Positions 1 through 7,495 of a DNA stretch of 64,000 nt are shown in pieces. The stretch lies in NCBI GenBank assembly GCA_963698775.1, contig CAVOSE010000004.1, forward strand, positions 1 through 64,000. The letters are read 5' to 3'. Under the pieces are notes generated by a model, which had not been told where the DNA came from, searched no databases, and saw only the letters and a program-made list of their open reading frames with translations. The position numbers and the translations under genes were made by a program. This stretch comes from Thiohalocapsa sp963698775 (GTDB taxonomy: Bacteria; Pseudomonadota; Gammaproteobacteria; Chromatiales; Chromatiaceae). How positions within the stretch are numbered: position 1 is the first letter of the stretch; each line of letters starts with the position of its first letter.

Positions 1-192
1 TCGGTGATAACCGGCACGTTCCTGTGCATATCTGCTTCGTCCCTTCGGGTAACTGATTGATCTTGGTTATATACCTTTCGACAGCTGGTCCGGCAGTCCT
101 ATGGCAGGTTTATTGCTCTACTGTTTCGAAGGCTTATCGCCAAGTTGTTCAACAATACAAGACCAGTAGCACCGCGAAGGAGGCTGCATGCA

Positions 193-1076
193 ATGAATGA
201 GACCACAGACGCCATCGACCAAGACGAGTCCCCCGAAAACGAGGCGCTGGATGACGAGACCCCGCCAGCCGAGATCAGGCCCCCGAAGAAGCGCAAGCAT
301 GCGAAGAAGCTGAAGAACAAGCAATACCTGGAGGAGCTGAAAGGGCTGCATGTCGAGCTGGTCAAGCTGCAGCAATGGGTCATCCACAAGGGGCTCAAGG
401 TCTGTATCGTCTTCGAGGGCGGGATGGCGCCGGCAAGGGCGGAGCCATCAAGGCGATCACCGAGCGGGTCAGCCCGCGGGTCTTCCGCGTCGTCGCGCTG
501 CCGGCGCCGACCGAGCGCGAGAAGTCGCAGATGTACATCCAGCGCTACATGCGTCATTTTCCCGCGGCGGGAGAAGTGGTGATCTTCGATCGCAGTTGGT
601 ACAACCGCGCCGGCGTCGAGCGGGTCATGGGCTTCTGCACCGAGGAACAGACCGAACGATTTCTCGAGTTGGTGCCGCTGATCGAGAAGGCGATGGTCGA
701 TTCCGGCATCATCCTGCTCAAGTATTGGCTCGAGGTGAGCCCGGAGGAGCAGACACGACGGCTGGAGGCGCGCATCGACGACGGGCGCAAGATCTGGAAG
801 CTCTCGCCGATGGACCTCAAGTCCTACAGCCGCTGGTACGACTACTCGCGGGCGCGCGACGCCATGTTCGCGGCTACCGACACCGATTTCGCACCCTGGT
901 ACGTCGCACCGTCCGACGACAAGAAGCGCGCGCGCCTCAACATCATCACCCACCTGCTCAAGCATATCCCGTACAAGAAGCTGCCCCACAAGAAGGTGGA
1001 GTTGCCGAAGCGGCAGAAGGCCGGTGGCTATCGCGAGCCCGACTATCCGTTCAAGGTCATCCCCCAGGATTACTGA
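193..1076 (+). pseudogene. ppk2: Polyphosphate kinase 2 (PPK2), frameshifted in the Walker A loop
   Basis: PPK2 enzymes transfer phosphate between polyphosphate and nucleotides in the cytoplasm. The N-terminal third reads in one frame up to IVFEG and the rest in the next frame from GRDGAGKGGAIKAI, so one base (a C near position 420) is missing exactly inside the P-loop. Downstream the PPK2 hallmarks are intact: FDRSWYNRAGVERVMGF, the lid region and the KYWLEVS strand. The ATG at 193 is chosen because AGGAGG lies about 10 bases upstream; the N-terminal 45 residues are acidic then basic, as in many PPK2 proteins. Repairing one base gives about 294 residues, a normal family length. Either a recent pseudogene or a sequencing error; family call is secure. 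Confidence 0.88.
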
Positions 1077-1206
1077 CCCCATCGAGCAGTCGGTTCTGGA
1101 AACCGAGCCATAGGCTGATCACGCTCCAGTAGAGGTGAGGAACAGGCAGCCCGTCATGCAACCGTCAACACACTCAACAGGAGTCGACCATGACCCGGAG
1201 GACAAC

Positions 1207-1485
1207 ATGACCGAAATCTCCCATCAAGACGGCGTGATCGTCACCATTCTCGAGCGCTTCGAGCAGTTCCGGCTGCCGCGGGCGCTCGACATCAAGGCCA
1301 AGGTCGAGCGCGGCGAGCGACTCGACGATACCGATCTTGCGCATCTCAACGAGGTGATGCGGGACGCAGAACAGATCAAGCGTTTCGTAGATAAGCGACC
1401 GGATCTCCAGTCGCTGTATACGCGCGCCGTGGGTCTCTACCAGGAGATCACCCGCAAGGCGCTCGAGAACGAGCAAGGTTCCTAA
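1207..1485 (+). CDS. Small conserved-looking cytoplasmic protein, 92 aa
   Basis: I do not recognise the family. The ATG at 1207 follows GGAGG by five bases and is preferred to the upstream in-frame start at 1135. The product is helical and charged, with no signal peptide or membrane segment; it has the look of a small helical-bundle protein (FEQFRLPRALDIKAKV, then LAHLNEVMRDAEQIKRF). It follows ppk2 by 130 bases on the same strand and precedes the monooxygenase-like gene by 16 bases, so it may be cotranscribed with both. Confidence 0.6.
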   Translation: MTEISHQDGVIVTILERFEQFRLPRALDIKAKVERGERLDDTDLAHLNEVMRDAEQIKRFVDKRPDLQSLYTRAVGLYQEITRKALENEQGS

Positions 1486-1501
1486 GCCGCGCCGTCAGCC
1501 C

Positions 1502-1852
1502 ATGCACCAGCCGCCGATGGTCGTGTTTTCGTTGAGCCTCTTCGTGCCGCCATTGCGACGCGCTGATTGCTTGAACAGCATCGGCCCGCTGCTCGAACCG
1601 ACCCGCGTCGTGCCTGGCTGTATCGGCTGTCGGCTCTACACGGACTTCGAGGATGCCAACGCCTTTACGCTGGTGGAGGAGTGGGCGTCGCAAGCGGCGC
1701 TGGACCGGCATTTGACGTCCGATGCCTACAAGACGTTGGTCGCCGCCATCGAGCTATCGACGCAGCCGCCCGCCATCCGCTTCGACAGCGTCGCACTGCG
1801 CGCGGGCATTGAGGTGATTGAGGCGGCGCGCCACGCGCAGGGGCTGCTTTAG
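1502..1852 (+). CDS. Putative quinol monooxygenase / ABM-domain protein
   Basis: A 116-residue protein with the antibiotic biosynthesis monooxygenase (ABM, YgiN-like) pattern: an N-terminal strand (VVFSLSLFV), a helix ending in EPTRVVPGCIGCRLY, then the strand FTLVEEWASQAALDRHL and the short HL.SDAYK helix typical of these ferredoxin-fold dimers. Family members act on quinones or simply bind small hydrophobic ligands, so the substrate cannot be told here. The second Met (1517) is an alternative start. It sits just downstream of the 92-residue gene. Confidence 0.65.
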   Translation: MHQPPMVVFSLSLFVPPLRRADCLNSIGPLLEPTRVVPGCIGCRLYTDFEDANAFTLVEEWASQAALDRHLTSDAYKTLVAAIELSTQPPAIRFDSVALRAGIEVIEAARHAQGLL

Positions 1853-1963
1853 GTCAATGCAATCTGCCAAGGGTATGCGGACGCCTCCAATTCAGCGCGT
1901 ATCCGATGACACGAGCCAACAAGTCCAGCACGTCCAAGTTCGGCGCCGCCACGGGGATGAAGT

Positions 1964-2971
1964 GTGAAACTGTTTCAGTCAATTTTCGGCGGTGGAGAGA
2001 AGGTCGGGGCCTATCCCGAGTCACTGATCAAAATGGCCACGGAGCGCGCCGTAGACGGCACGGATTCGCGGCTGCGGCTGCTGCCGGGCTACGCAAAACG
2101 CCTGCGCAAGCCCGTCATCCGGGCCATAGACAACGTCGTTGCGTTGGTGGCGGGGATACCGGCGCCGGTGGCGGCGACCCGCAACAGCCATAGCGTCGAA
2201 CCGCGCCTGGCGGCGTTGTTTTCCTCTGCCCCGGATATGCTGAACATGTTCAGCCGGGATCCGGAGCTGGCGGCATTTCTGTCGGGCTTTGGCGGGGGCG
2301 AGGTTCCGTGCGTAACGGCGCTGCTCCTAGCGGAGCGAATGGAAAAGCGCACCCTCGGTATGGATCTGGTCGGCGACCAGGTTCGGCACGACGTGCAGCA
2401 GATCGCCGTCAATTTCGGCGGACACCGACTGGTCGATCCCAAGATCAGCGAAGAGGACATGCGGCGCCAACTCATGCGTCGCGCCTTCGACCATCTGCTC
2501 AGCCTGGCGCTGAGCCGCATCGCCGAGGCACGCGTGGAGCGCGCCGATCTCACGCGCCAGCGCGATCTGCTGCGGCGCAAGCTGACGATGCTCGAGCGCG
2601 GTGGCTGGGGCTTCGACGCGCCGGAGGGCGAACAACCCGACCCCGCTGCACTGACGAACGAGTTGGACGCCATCACGGCCCAGTTGGGTGCCATAGGCTC
2701 GGACGCCGGCGTGCTGCGGGCACATCTGGACATGGTCGCCGAACTCCTTGGCGAGGCCGATGGCCAGCTGCGAACCGACGAGCTCACTCTTTATCTGGAT
2801 CCCATGAACATCCAGCGCGATGCACGAGACCCATCCGCTCGCCGGATCGTTTTGCAGGAGCTGCGCAATGCTCGGGGCCGCACTGCCGTCATGCTGCCAA
2901 TTGCAATTGCCCCGGCGGAGCTTCCGTCGCGCGAGGATTTCGTCACTGCGGCGCGGCGCTATCTGTACTGA
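1964..2971 (+). CDS. Uncharacterised protein with central coiled coil, 335 aa
   Basis: Not recognised. GTG start at 1964 with GGGGATGAA just upstream. No signal peptide or transmembrane helix, so probably cytoplasmic. Residues about 175-235 (LSRIAEARVERADLTRQRDL onward) are strongly helical with a heptad character and a second helical stretch follows at about 235-270; the C-terminus holds a strand-rich LYLDPMNIQRD segment. The N-terminus resembles nothing I can name. Base composition and codon use look native. Likely a conserved hypothetical of this lineage. Confidence 0.65.
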   Translation: MKLFQSIFGGGEKVGAYPESLIKMATERAVDGTDSRLRLLPGYAKRLRKPVIRAIDNVVALVAGIPAPVAATRNSHSVEPRLAALFSSAPDMLNMFSRDPELAAFLSGFGGGEVPCVTALLLAERMEKRTLGMDLVGDQVRHDVQQIAVNFGGHRLVDPKISEEDMRRQLMRRAFDHLLSLALSRIAEARVERADLTRQRDLLRRKLTMLERGGWGFDAPEGEQPDPAALTNELDAITAQLGAIGSDAGVLRAHLDMVAELLGEADGQLRTDELTLYLDPMNIQRDARDPSARRIVLQELRNARGRTAVMLPIAIAPAELPSREDFVTAARRYLY

Positions 2972-3037
2972 AAGCCGAGCAACAACCTGAATCCGCCTGG
3001 CGACCAGCAGCCGCCGCAACCTGGGAGATAGAACCCG

Positions 3038-3202
3038 GTGAGTAACAGCAAAGACACGCAAGATGGCGTCGCTAAGAAGCCTGAAACGACACCAATGCAG
3101 CGAGGCCCAGAAACGGTCAGTCTGACCGACGAGGTGACCATCACCGCCGCCGGCTCGCAACTGAATCGGGGGGCCTGGGGACGGGAGTCCCGGGGGTCCT
3201 GA
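3038..3202 (+). CDS. Short ORF, 54 aa, possibly the stub of a longer gene
   Basis: GTG start after GGGAGATAGAACC, 66 bases downstream of the 335-residue gene. The hydrophilic product (SNSKDTQDGVAKKPET...) runs straight into a REP/RAYT-type repeat at 3203, and the last codons are G-rich and of low complexity. I infer that the 3' end of a small gene was replaced by the repeat. No family recognised; could be non-coding. Confidence 0.25.
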   Translation: MSNSKDTQDGVAKKPETTPMQRGPETVSLTDEVTITAAGSQLNRGAWGRESRGS

Positions 3203-3290
3203 GGACAGTATATGTAACTCGTGGACGGTGCGAGTGTCCGGTGTCGATTCCGATGCGGACTCATGCCGCCGGAGAGCCAGGGGCTGCAAT
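3203..3290 (+). repeat. REP/RAYT-associated repeat, copy 1
   Basis: The segment begins with the motif GGACAGTATATGTAACTCG and is recognisably related over about 85 bases to 9713-9800 (same motif, then GTGG, GCGAGTGTC, a GCGGAC block and a terminal TGGGTCGC.ATG). Related GGACnGTAT motifs precede the two RAYT transposase remnants at 25219 and 29930. This points to a dispersed repeat family mobilised by REP-associated tyrosine transposases. Confidence 0.55.
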
Positions 3291-3838
3291 GGGTCGCTAT
3301 GTAAAGCTTTACATAGCGACCCCTATGTAAAGTTATCAACTATGTAAAGCGTGGCATGCTGACTCGAGCAGTTCCGGGAATTGAAGCCAACGGCTTCTTT
3401 ACATAGTTATCGGGCTTCAACACATGGTCGCAGCGTGTCGGGCGGGCGGCAGATGGCCGTTGAGAAACGCCGCGATCCAGTCTTCATCGAGGGACTCGAC
3501 CTAGAGTCGGCACCGGTTCATCCAGCGCCCGAAGGGGGTCAGCCCCCCGAGATAGGTCGCAGTGGTTTGACATGCGTAGTCGCGCACTCACCAAGGTAGC
3601 GTAAGAAGGCGTCAACGCAGGATTCCAACGGGCTGCGACGCAGCTGGCGCATCGGTCGGCCGGGAAGTCGCCGTGCAGGGCTCGTCCCGGTCTCCTAAAG
3701 GGGCTCACGCCTCTCAGTCAACGGCAGAACTATGTGAAGTTCGCTCGCCCGTCATTTCAGAACAAACCTGCAGACACAGTGGCTTACGACGGCGGAGATG
3801 CCACGCTTTACATAGTTGGTAACTTTACATAGGGGTCG
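3291..3838. mobile_element. Palindromic 0.55 kb element, copy A, with 39-bp terminal inverted repeats
   Basis: The left end is a perfect 32-bp palindrome (3291-3322) whose centre is CTATGTAAAGCTTTACATAG. Outer repeats 3317-3355 and 3800-3838 are inverted copies that match at 38 of 39 positions and each carry two CTATGTAAAG half-sites separated by about six bases. A further TTTACATAG/CTATGTGAAG pair lies inside (about 3399 and 3732). Copy B at 17364-17907 has the same architecture and clearly homologous interior. The interior has no convincing gene; ORF-like stretches differ by frame-breaking indels between copies. The layout fits a non-autonomous element whose ends are recombinase core sites. 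A LexA-like protein and a tyrosine recombinase follow copy A directly. Confidence 0.75.
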
Positions 3839-3928
3839 GAAAGCGCCCCTCGCGGCGGTAGAGTCCGGGCCATCCCTGCGGCAGTATGGGGTCGCCGCAC
3901 CATAGCTTCTGAGAAGCCGACGCTCCGT

Positions 3929-4189
3929 GTGGTCGAGCGATTCACCAAGAAACAAGGCCAGTACCTGGCCTTTATCTTCAACTACTCGGTCATGTTCGGC
4001 CAGCCTCCGGCTGAGGCCGATCTGCGGCGCTTCTTTGGAACCTCGCCCCCCCACCATCCACCAGATGTCCTTACATTGGCGAAAAAGCAGCTGATCAGCC
4101 GAACGCCGGGGCAAGCACGCTCCATCCGGCTCCTGGTCGACCCGCAAGAGATTCCCAGCCTTGAACGGCCCCAGACCGGAAAAGGCTGA
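3929..4189 (+). CDS. LexA-like winged-helix DNA-binding protein, 86 aa
   Basis: The product starts VERFTKKQGQYLAFIFNYS and contains RPP/QPPAEADLRRFF and RTPGQARSIRLLV blocks that match the small LexA-type DNA-binding-domain proteins common near mobile genes. GTG start fits the family N-terminus. The stretch HHPPDV, where family members carry roughly S/T-x-HQMV, can be restored by removing one C from the C7 run near 4048-4054 and adding one G near 4066. So two compensating indels appear to have scrambled about six residues of the recognition helix. The gene lies 91 bases past the palindromic element and 200 bases before the recombinase gene; it may regulate either. Confidence 0.65.
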   Translation: MVERFTKKQGQYLAFIFNYSVMFGQPPAEADLRRFFGTSPPHHPPDVLTLAKKQLISRTPGQARSIRLLVDPQEIPSLERPQTGKG

Positions 4190-4387
4190 CAGGCCAAGCA
4201 GATCGTAACCGCAGCGCCGATCACGCTTGCAAACCCTCCGCGCGGCGCTCGACAGGTCGCCTCGGCGGCCGATCGGCGGCCGAGGCTGGATCATGTGACT
4301 CTCGGATAGCCCAACAATGGCCAATGCGCGCCCTCAGGGAGAGGGCCGACAATGCTGTTTCCTCATCAACGACCGAGGAGGCAGACG

Positions 4388-5017
4388 ATGACTGAGATCA
4401 AGGCTACATCGACACCCGCCCACATCCCCTGGAACAAGGGAAAGCTCGTCGGGCAGAAACCGCCGCTCAAATTGCGCGAGATCTGGACCGTGCGCACGCG
4501 GCTGCAGATGGCCGGCAAGACCCGCGAGATCGCGCTCTTTGACCTCGCCATCGATAGCAAGCTGCGCGGCTGCGATCTGGTTCGGCTTCGGGTGCGTGAC
4601 GTCGCCCATGATGCACATGTTCTCTCTCGGGCGACCGTCGTGCAGCAGAAGACCCAGCAGCCGGTGCGCTTTGAGCTCATGGAGCAGACTCGCGAGGCGG
4701 TCGCTGCCTGGATCGCCGAGGCGAGGCTCTCTGCCGGTGACTATCTCTTTCCGAGTCGCCAGCAGCAGTCCCAGCATCTCTCGACCCGCCAATATGCGCG
4801 CATCGTCAAGCGCTGGATCGCCCTGCTCGGCGGCGACCCACAGGAGTACGGGACGCACTCGCTTCGCCGCACCAAGGCGACCCTGATCTATCGGCGGACC
4901 AAGAACCTGCGGGCGGTCCAACTGTTGCTCGGGCATCGCAAGCTCGAATCAACTGTTCGGTATCTTGGAATCGAGGTCGACGACGCCCTGGAGATGGCTG
5001 AGCGCACGGAGTGCTGA
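4388..5017 (+). CDS. Short tyrosine recombinase / integrase, catalytic domain
   Basis: A 209-residue protein with the tyrosine-recombinase catalytic set: Arg in SKLRGCDLVRLRV, HxxR in THSLRRTKA, the second His in LLGHRKLEST and the nucleophile Tyr in VRYLGIE. It lacks the usual N-terminal SAM-like core-binding domain, so it belongs to the short integrase group. ATG at 4388 is chosen because GAGGAGG lies seven bases upstream. Its position beside palindromic element A suggests that it could act on the CTATGTAAAG half-sites, but this is inference; copy B has no recombinase nearby. Confidence 0.85.
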   Translation: MTEIKATSTPAHIPWNKGKLVGQKPPLKLREIWTVRTRLQMAGKTREIALFDLAIDSKLRGCDLVRLRVRDVAHDAHVLSRATVVQQKTQQPVRFELMEQTREAVAAWIAEARLSAGDYLFPSRQQQSQHLSTRQYARIVKRWIALLGGDPQEYGTHSLRRTKATLIYRRTKNLRAVQLLLGHRKLESTVRYLGIEVDDALEMAERTEC

Positions 5018-5355
5018 CCGAACGGAAAGAGCGCCCGCTCTCGATGGGCGCTTACCGGCCATCAGCGGTCATTGGCGCCCGGTGGCGAGCCGACTGCAAA
5101 GGAATCATAAGCGGACGCTGGAATTGCCGACCTATCCCGACGCCGAGTGTTTCTCCTCTGGGCCTATAGGTGAAGATCCGAACGGGCCAATCTTCGGCGA
5201 GCTAAATGGTGGTACGTCCCCTATTCACTTTCGTCCCCTATTCACCTTTCTGGTTATGTGGCGTAGATGAACTAAAGCCTTCCTCGTGCAACTACTGGGC
5301 CTGACCAACGGCGAGGTCGATGGTGACCCCGCCGAGGTGGCCATGTTAAACGTCG
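5018..5355. other. Intergenic stretch with short direct repeats, no gene
   Basis: No convincing gene. At 5215-5246 the phrase CGTCCCCTATTCACnTT occurs twice in tandem, similar in style to the GTCCCCGGTTTCTGTCC tandem at 45405-45450. A short open stretch at 5286-5355 (VQLLGLTNGEVDGDP...) runs into the end of the DUF1254 gene on the opposite strand and may be a remnant; I cannot name it. Confidence 0.4.
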
Positions 5356-7191
5356 CTATTTCTGCAGTTCGAACTCACCCGGCTTCCAGGTCTTGTCGAA
5401 CCAGCTCTTCTCGGGCCCATACAGGCGCAGCAGCACACTCCAACCCCTGCCGGGAACGGTCTGGACCCAGTTGTTTTCATGCCCCTTGGGGGCCGTCGGG
5501 CCGAACCAGACATCCACCGAACCATCGGCATTGATGACGATGTCTTGGTTTTTGCTGCCTATGCTTGGGAACTGCTGGTCCGTCTGCAGCATGGAACGGG
5601 ACTGGTTGTCATACGCGACGAAAGACCAAAAGTCCTTGGCCGGAATGTTCGGTGGCAGCTGGATCTTGTAGGTCTTGGAACCTTCCAGCGGCCTGCCCTT
5701 GGCGTCGGTGGTCGCCATCACGTACTGCGAGCCGATGCCCACCATTTCGATGGCCATCGCCGGCGTGACACCGGTGTAGTTGTATGAGTACAGGACGCGT
5801 GCCGCCAGGTTGCGCACACCCGGTTGCGAGAGGAACTGGTAGCTGCCGCCGACAAAAGGGTGGAACCATGAGCTGCCCGGACTGAGGTATGCTTCCTTCA
5901 TCCTGGGCTTGAATGCGATGGTGCGCGCGGCGGCATTGCCCACGGCCACGGCTTCGGTGAGCGTCTTTTTGAGTTTTTCGTCCGGATTGAAAGGCTTGCC
6001 CTTCTCGATGCCGATGGCGGCGAGCATGCCGAGGATTTCCGGGCTGTAGGCCTCGTTCGGCTCTGCCTGGACGATCTCGTTGATGTCCTCGAAGAAGCTG
6101 AAGTCGTTGCCGCCGATGGTATTGAAATACTTGCCGGAAACATCGATGAACTTCATCGGCGGCGGGTTCTTGGCGTCGGCCAGTGAGTAGACTTTGGCGA
6201 ACTTCTTGGTGTTCTCGACCGCGGTCGCGGTGCTGCCGTCCTTGAGGAATCCACGCCAGAAATACAGATTCTGGAAGGTGGGAGATCGGAACACGAAATA
6301 GCCCTCGGGCACCTCGCCCTTGTAGCCGGGTGGCAGCAGCAGGTACTTCCCGCCTTTGCCCTTGTCCGGCCCGGCGTTGCCAACGTCAGCGACGTAGCGG
6401 AACCAGTGGTCGTCGATGATGCCCAGGATATCGGGTGGCGACTCGATCACCAACGGGCCGTCCGTCAAGTCCAGCCACATCGCGTTGTAGATGCTTTCGG
6501 TGTTCGCGGTGAGGAACAGTGACCTGGAATCCATCAGTTGCTCGAAGATCAACACCGTCTGGTTGTCTCCGCCCTCGCTCTTGATGCCTCTACCAAGCGC
6601 GTGCACCGATGCACCCGGCACGGTGTAAAGGAAGGCTTCCACGCCATGCATGAAGTCCAGATACTCATAGAGCTTCTCGGCCGTGCTGTCAGTCGGATAG
6701 CCCTGCGGAAATTCGAGGGTGCCAAGCCGGCTTTCGATCCTTGCGGGAGTAGTGATCGACTCCGGGATAAGGGTCGTCATCTTCATCTTCGGGCTGGTCT
6801 GCGCCGATGCGCTTGTAGCTCCTGAAACCCTGGTTGAAGCCTGCTCATTCTGTTTCATGGCCTCCCTGGCACTCTCTGTCCCTACATCGGTACCGCCGAT
6901 GGCCAGCTTGTCGCCGACGTCGATGGTATCCGACGACAGCTTGTTGCGAGCCTTCAGCGCATCCACGGAAATATCAAAGCGCTCACCGATCGCGATCAGA
7001 TCATCGCCCTCGACCACGACGTAGGTGGCCGTCACGGTGTCGTATTGGCCCTGGGCGTGGTGACGTGGCCCGTTATCGGCCGCTTGGGCGCTGTCGATCA
7101 GAAGACAGCCCGTCAGCGTGAGGACCGAAAGGACGGTCTTGAACCCTGTGTTGCAGGGCATTTTCAGGGTTGGAGATTTCTTGAGTTGCAT
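5356..7191 (-). CDS. Secreted LysM-DUF1254-DUF1214 protein 1
   Basis: Residues 1-37 form a signal peptide ending SAQA, residues about 56-100 a LysM domain (TYVVVEGDDLIAIGERF...DKLAIGG), followed by DUF1254 (HGVEAFLYTVPGAS, NTESIYNAMW) and a C-terminal DUF1214 (FWSFVAYDNQSRSML, then HENNWVQT and GWSVLLRLYGPEKSWFD). LysM binds peptidoglycan, so the protein should be tethered in the periplasm. The DUF1254/1214 pair has no established reaction. The start at 7191 is preferred to the ATG at 7209 because AGGAAGG stands eight bases before it. This copy is the divergent subtype that lacks the YGYPL motif of its three neighbours. Its first 120 codons and upstream region are duplicated in the next gene. 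Confidence 0.85.
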   Translation of the reverse strand: MQLKKSPTLKMPCNTGFKTVLSVLTLTGCLLIDSAQAADNGPRHHAQGQYDTVTATYVVVEGDDLIAIGERFDISVDALKARNKLSSDTIDVGDKLAIGGTDVGTESAREAMKQNEQASTRVSGATSASAQTSPKMKMTTLIPESITTPARIESRLGTLEFPQGYPTDSTAEKLYEYLDFMHGVEAFLYTVPGASVHALGRGIKSEGGDNQTVLIFEQLMDSRSLFLTANTESIYNAMWLDLTDGPLVIESPPDILGIIDDHWFRYVADVGNAGPDKGKGGKYLLLPPGYKGEVPEGYFVFRSPTFQNLYFWRGFLKDGSTATAVENTKKFAKVYSLADAKNPPPMKFIDVSGKYFNTIGGNDFSFFEDINEIVQAEPNEAYSPEILGMLAAIGIEKGKPFNPDEKLKKTLTEAVAVGNAAARTIAFKPRMKEAYLSPGSSWFHPFVGGSYQFLSQPGVRNLAARVLYSYNYTGVTPAMAIEMVGIGSQYVMATTDAKGRPLEGSKTYKIQLPPNIPAKDFWSFVAYDNQSRSMLQTDQQFPSIGSKNQDIVINADGSVDVWFGPTAPKGHENNWVQTVPGRGWSVLLRLYGPEKSWFDKTWKPGEFELQK

Positions 7192-7334
7192 CCGCAATAC
7201 CTTCCTCATTTTGCTGGGTCACTGGGGTTTGAATCGAGTCAAGGGGCCTGGCTGCCGCGAGGCCCCTGTGCTCATGGCCGTTGTTTCGCCAAAGTCCTGC
7301 TCGCGTCGGTTGACGAGTTCGATCTTGCTCGGCT
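6822..7334. repeat. 513-bp direct repeat, copy 1: LysM module plus upstream DNA
   Basis: This block is nearly identical to 8851-9363, with no length difference and only scattered substitutions by eye. It covers codons for the signal peptide, LysM domain and linker of a DUF1254 gene, its ribosome-binding site and about 140 bases upstream. Beyond both edges the two genes are only distantly related, so the module has been copied onto a different DUF1254/DUF1214 body. Confidence 0.85.
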
Positions 7335-7416
7335 GCCTGGTCTTGTCGAAGCAGGCCGGCAGCGGACTGTAGAGGCATAGGGTCTTGAACCAGCCCTTCT
7401 CGGGGTCGGTCTGTAC
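7309..7416 (-). pseudogene. C-terminal remnant of another DUF1214 protein
   Basis: On the minus strand this 36-codon stretch reads VQTDPEKGWFKTLCLYSP...CFDKTRQPSKIELVN, which aligns with the end of gene 1 (VQTVPGRGWSVLLRLYGP...WFDKTWKPGEFELQK). The last third of it also occurs at the matching place upstream of gene 2 (about 9339-9363). I infer that a further DUF1254/DUF1214 gene once lay upstream of the LysM module and was carried along in the duplication. Confidence 0.6.
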
Positions 7417-7495
7417 CCTGAACAGATTTAAATCCCTCCGGCACCCTTTATTCATGGGCCCAGCCATAGAGGCCAGACCGCACGATTCAGAAATG

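Noticed and set aside
3291..3355. Palindrome as a chromosomal dif site
   Set aside because: The half-site CTATGTAAAG is only loosely like the XerD arm and the element occurs at least twice, so it is not dif.
3381..3599. ORFs inside the palindromic elements (also 17453-17770)
   Set aside because: The two copies differ by frame-breaking indels downstream of the shared part and show no protein family; the similarity is explained by DNA homology.
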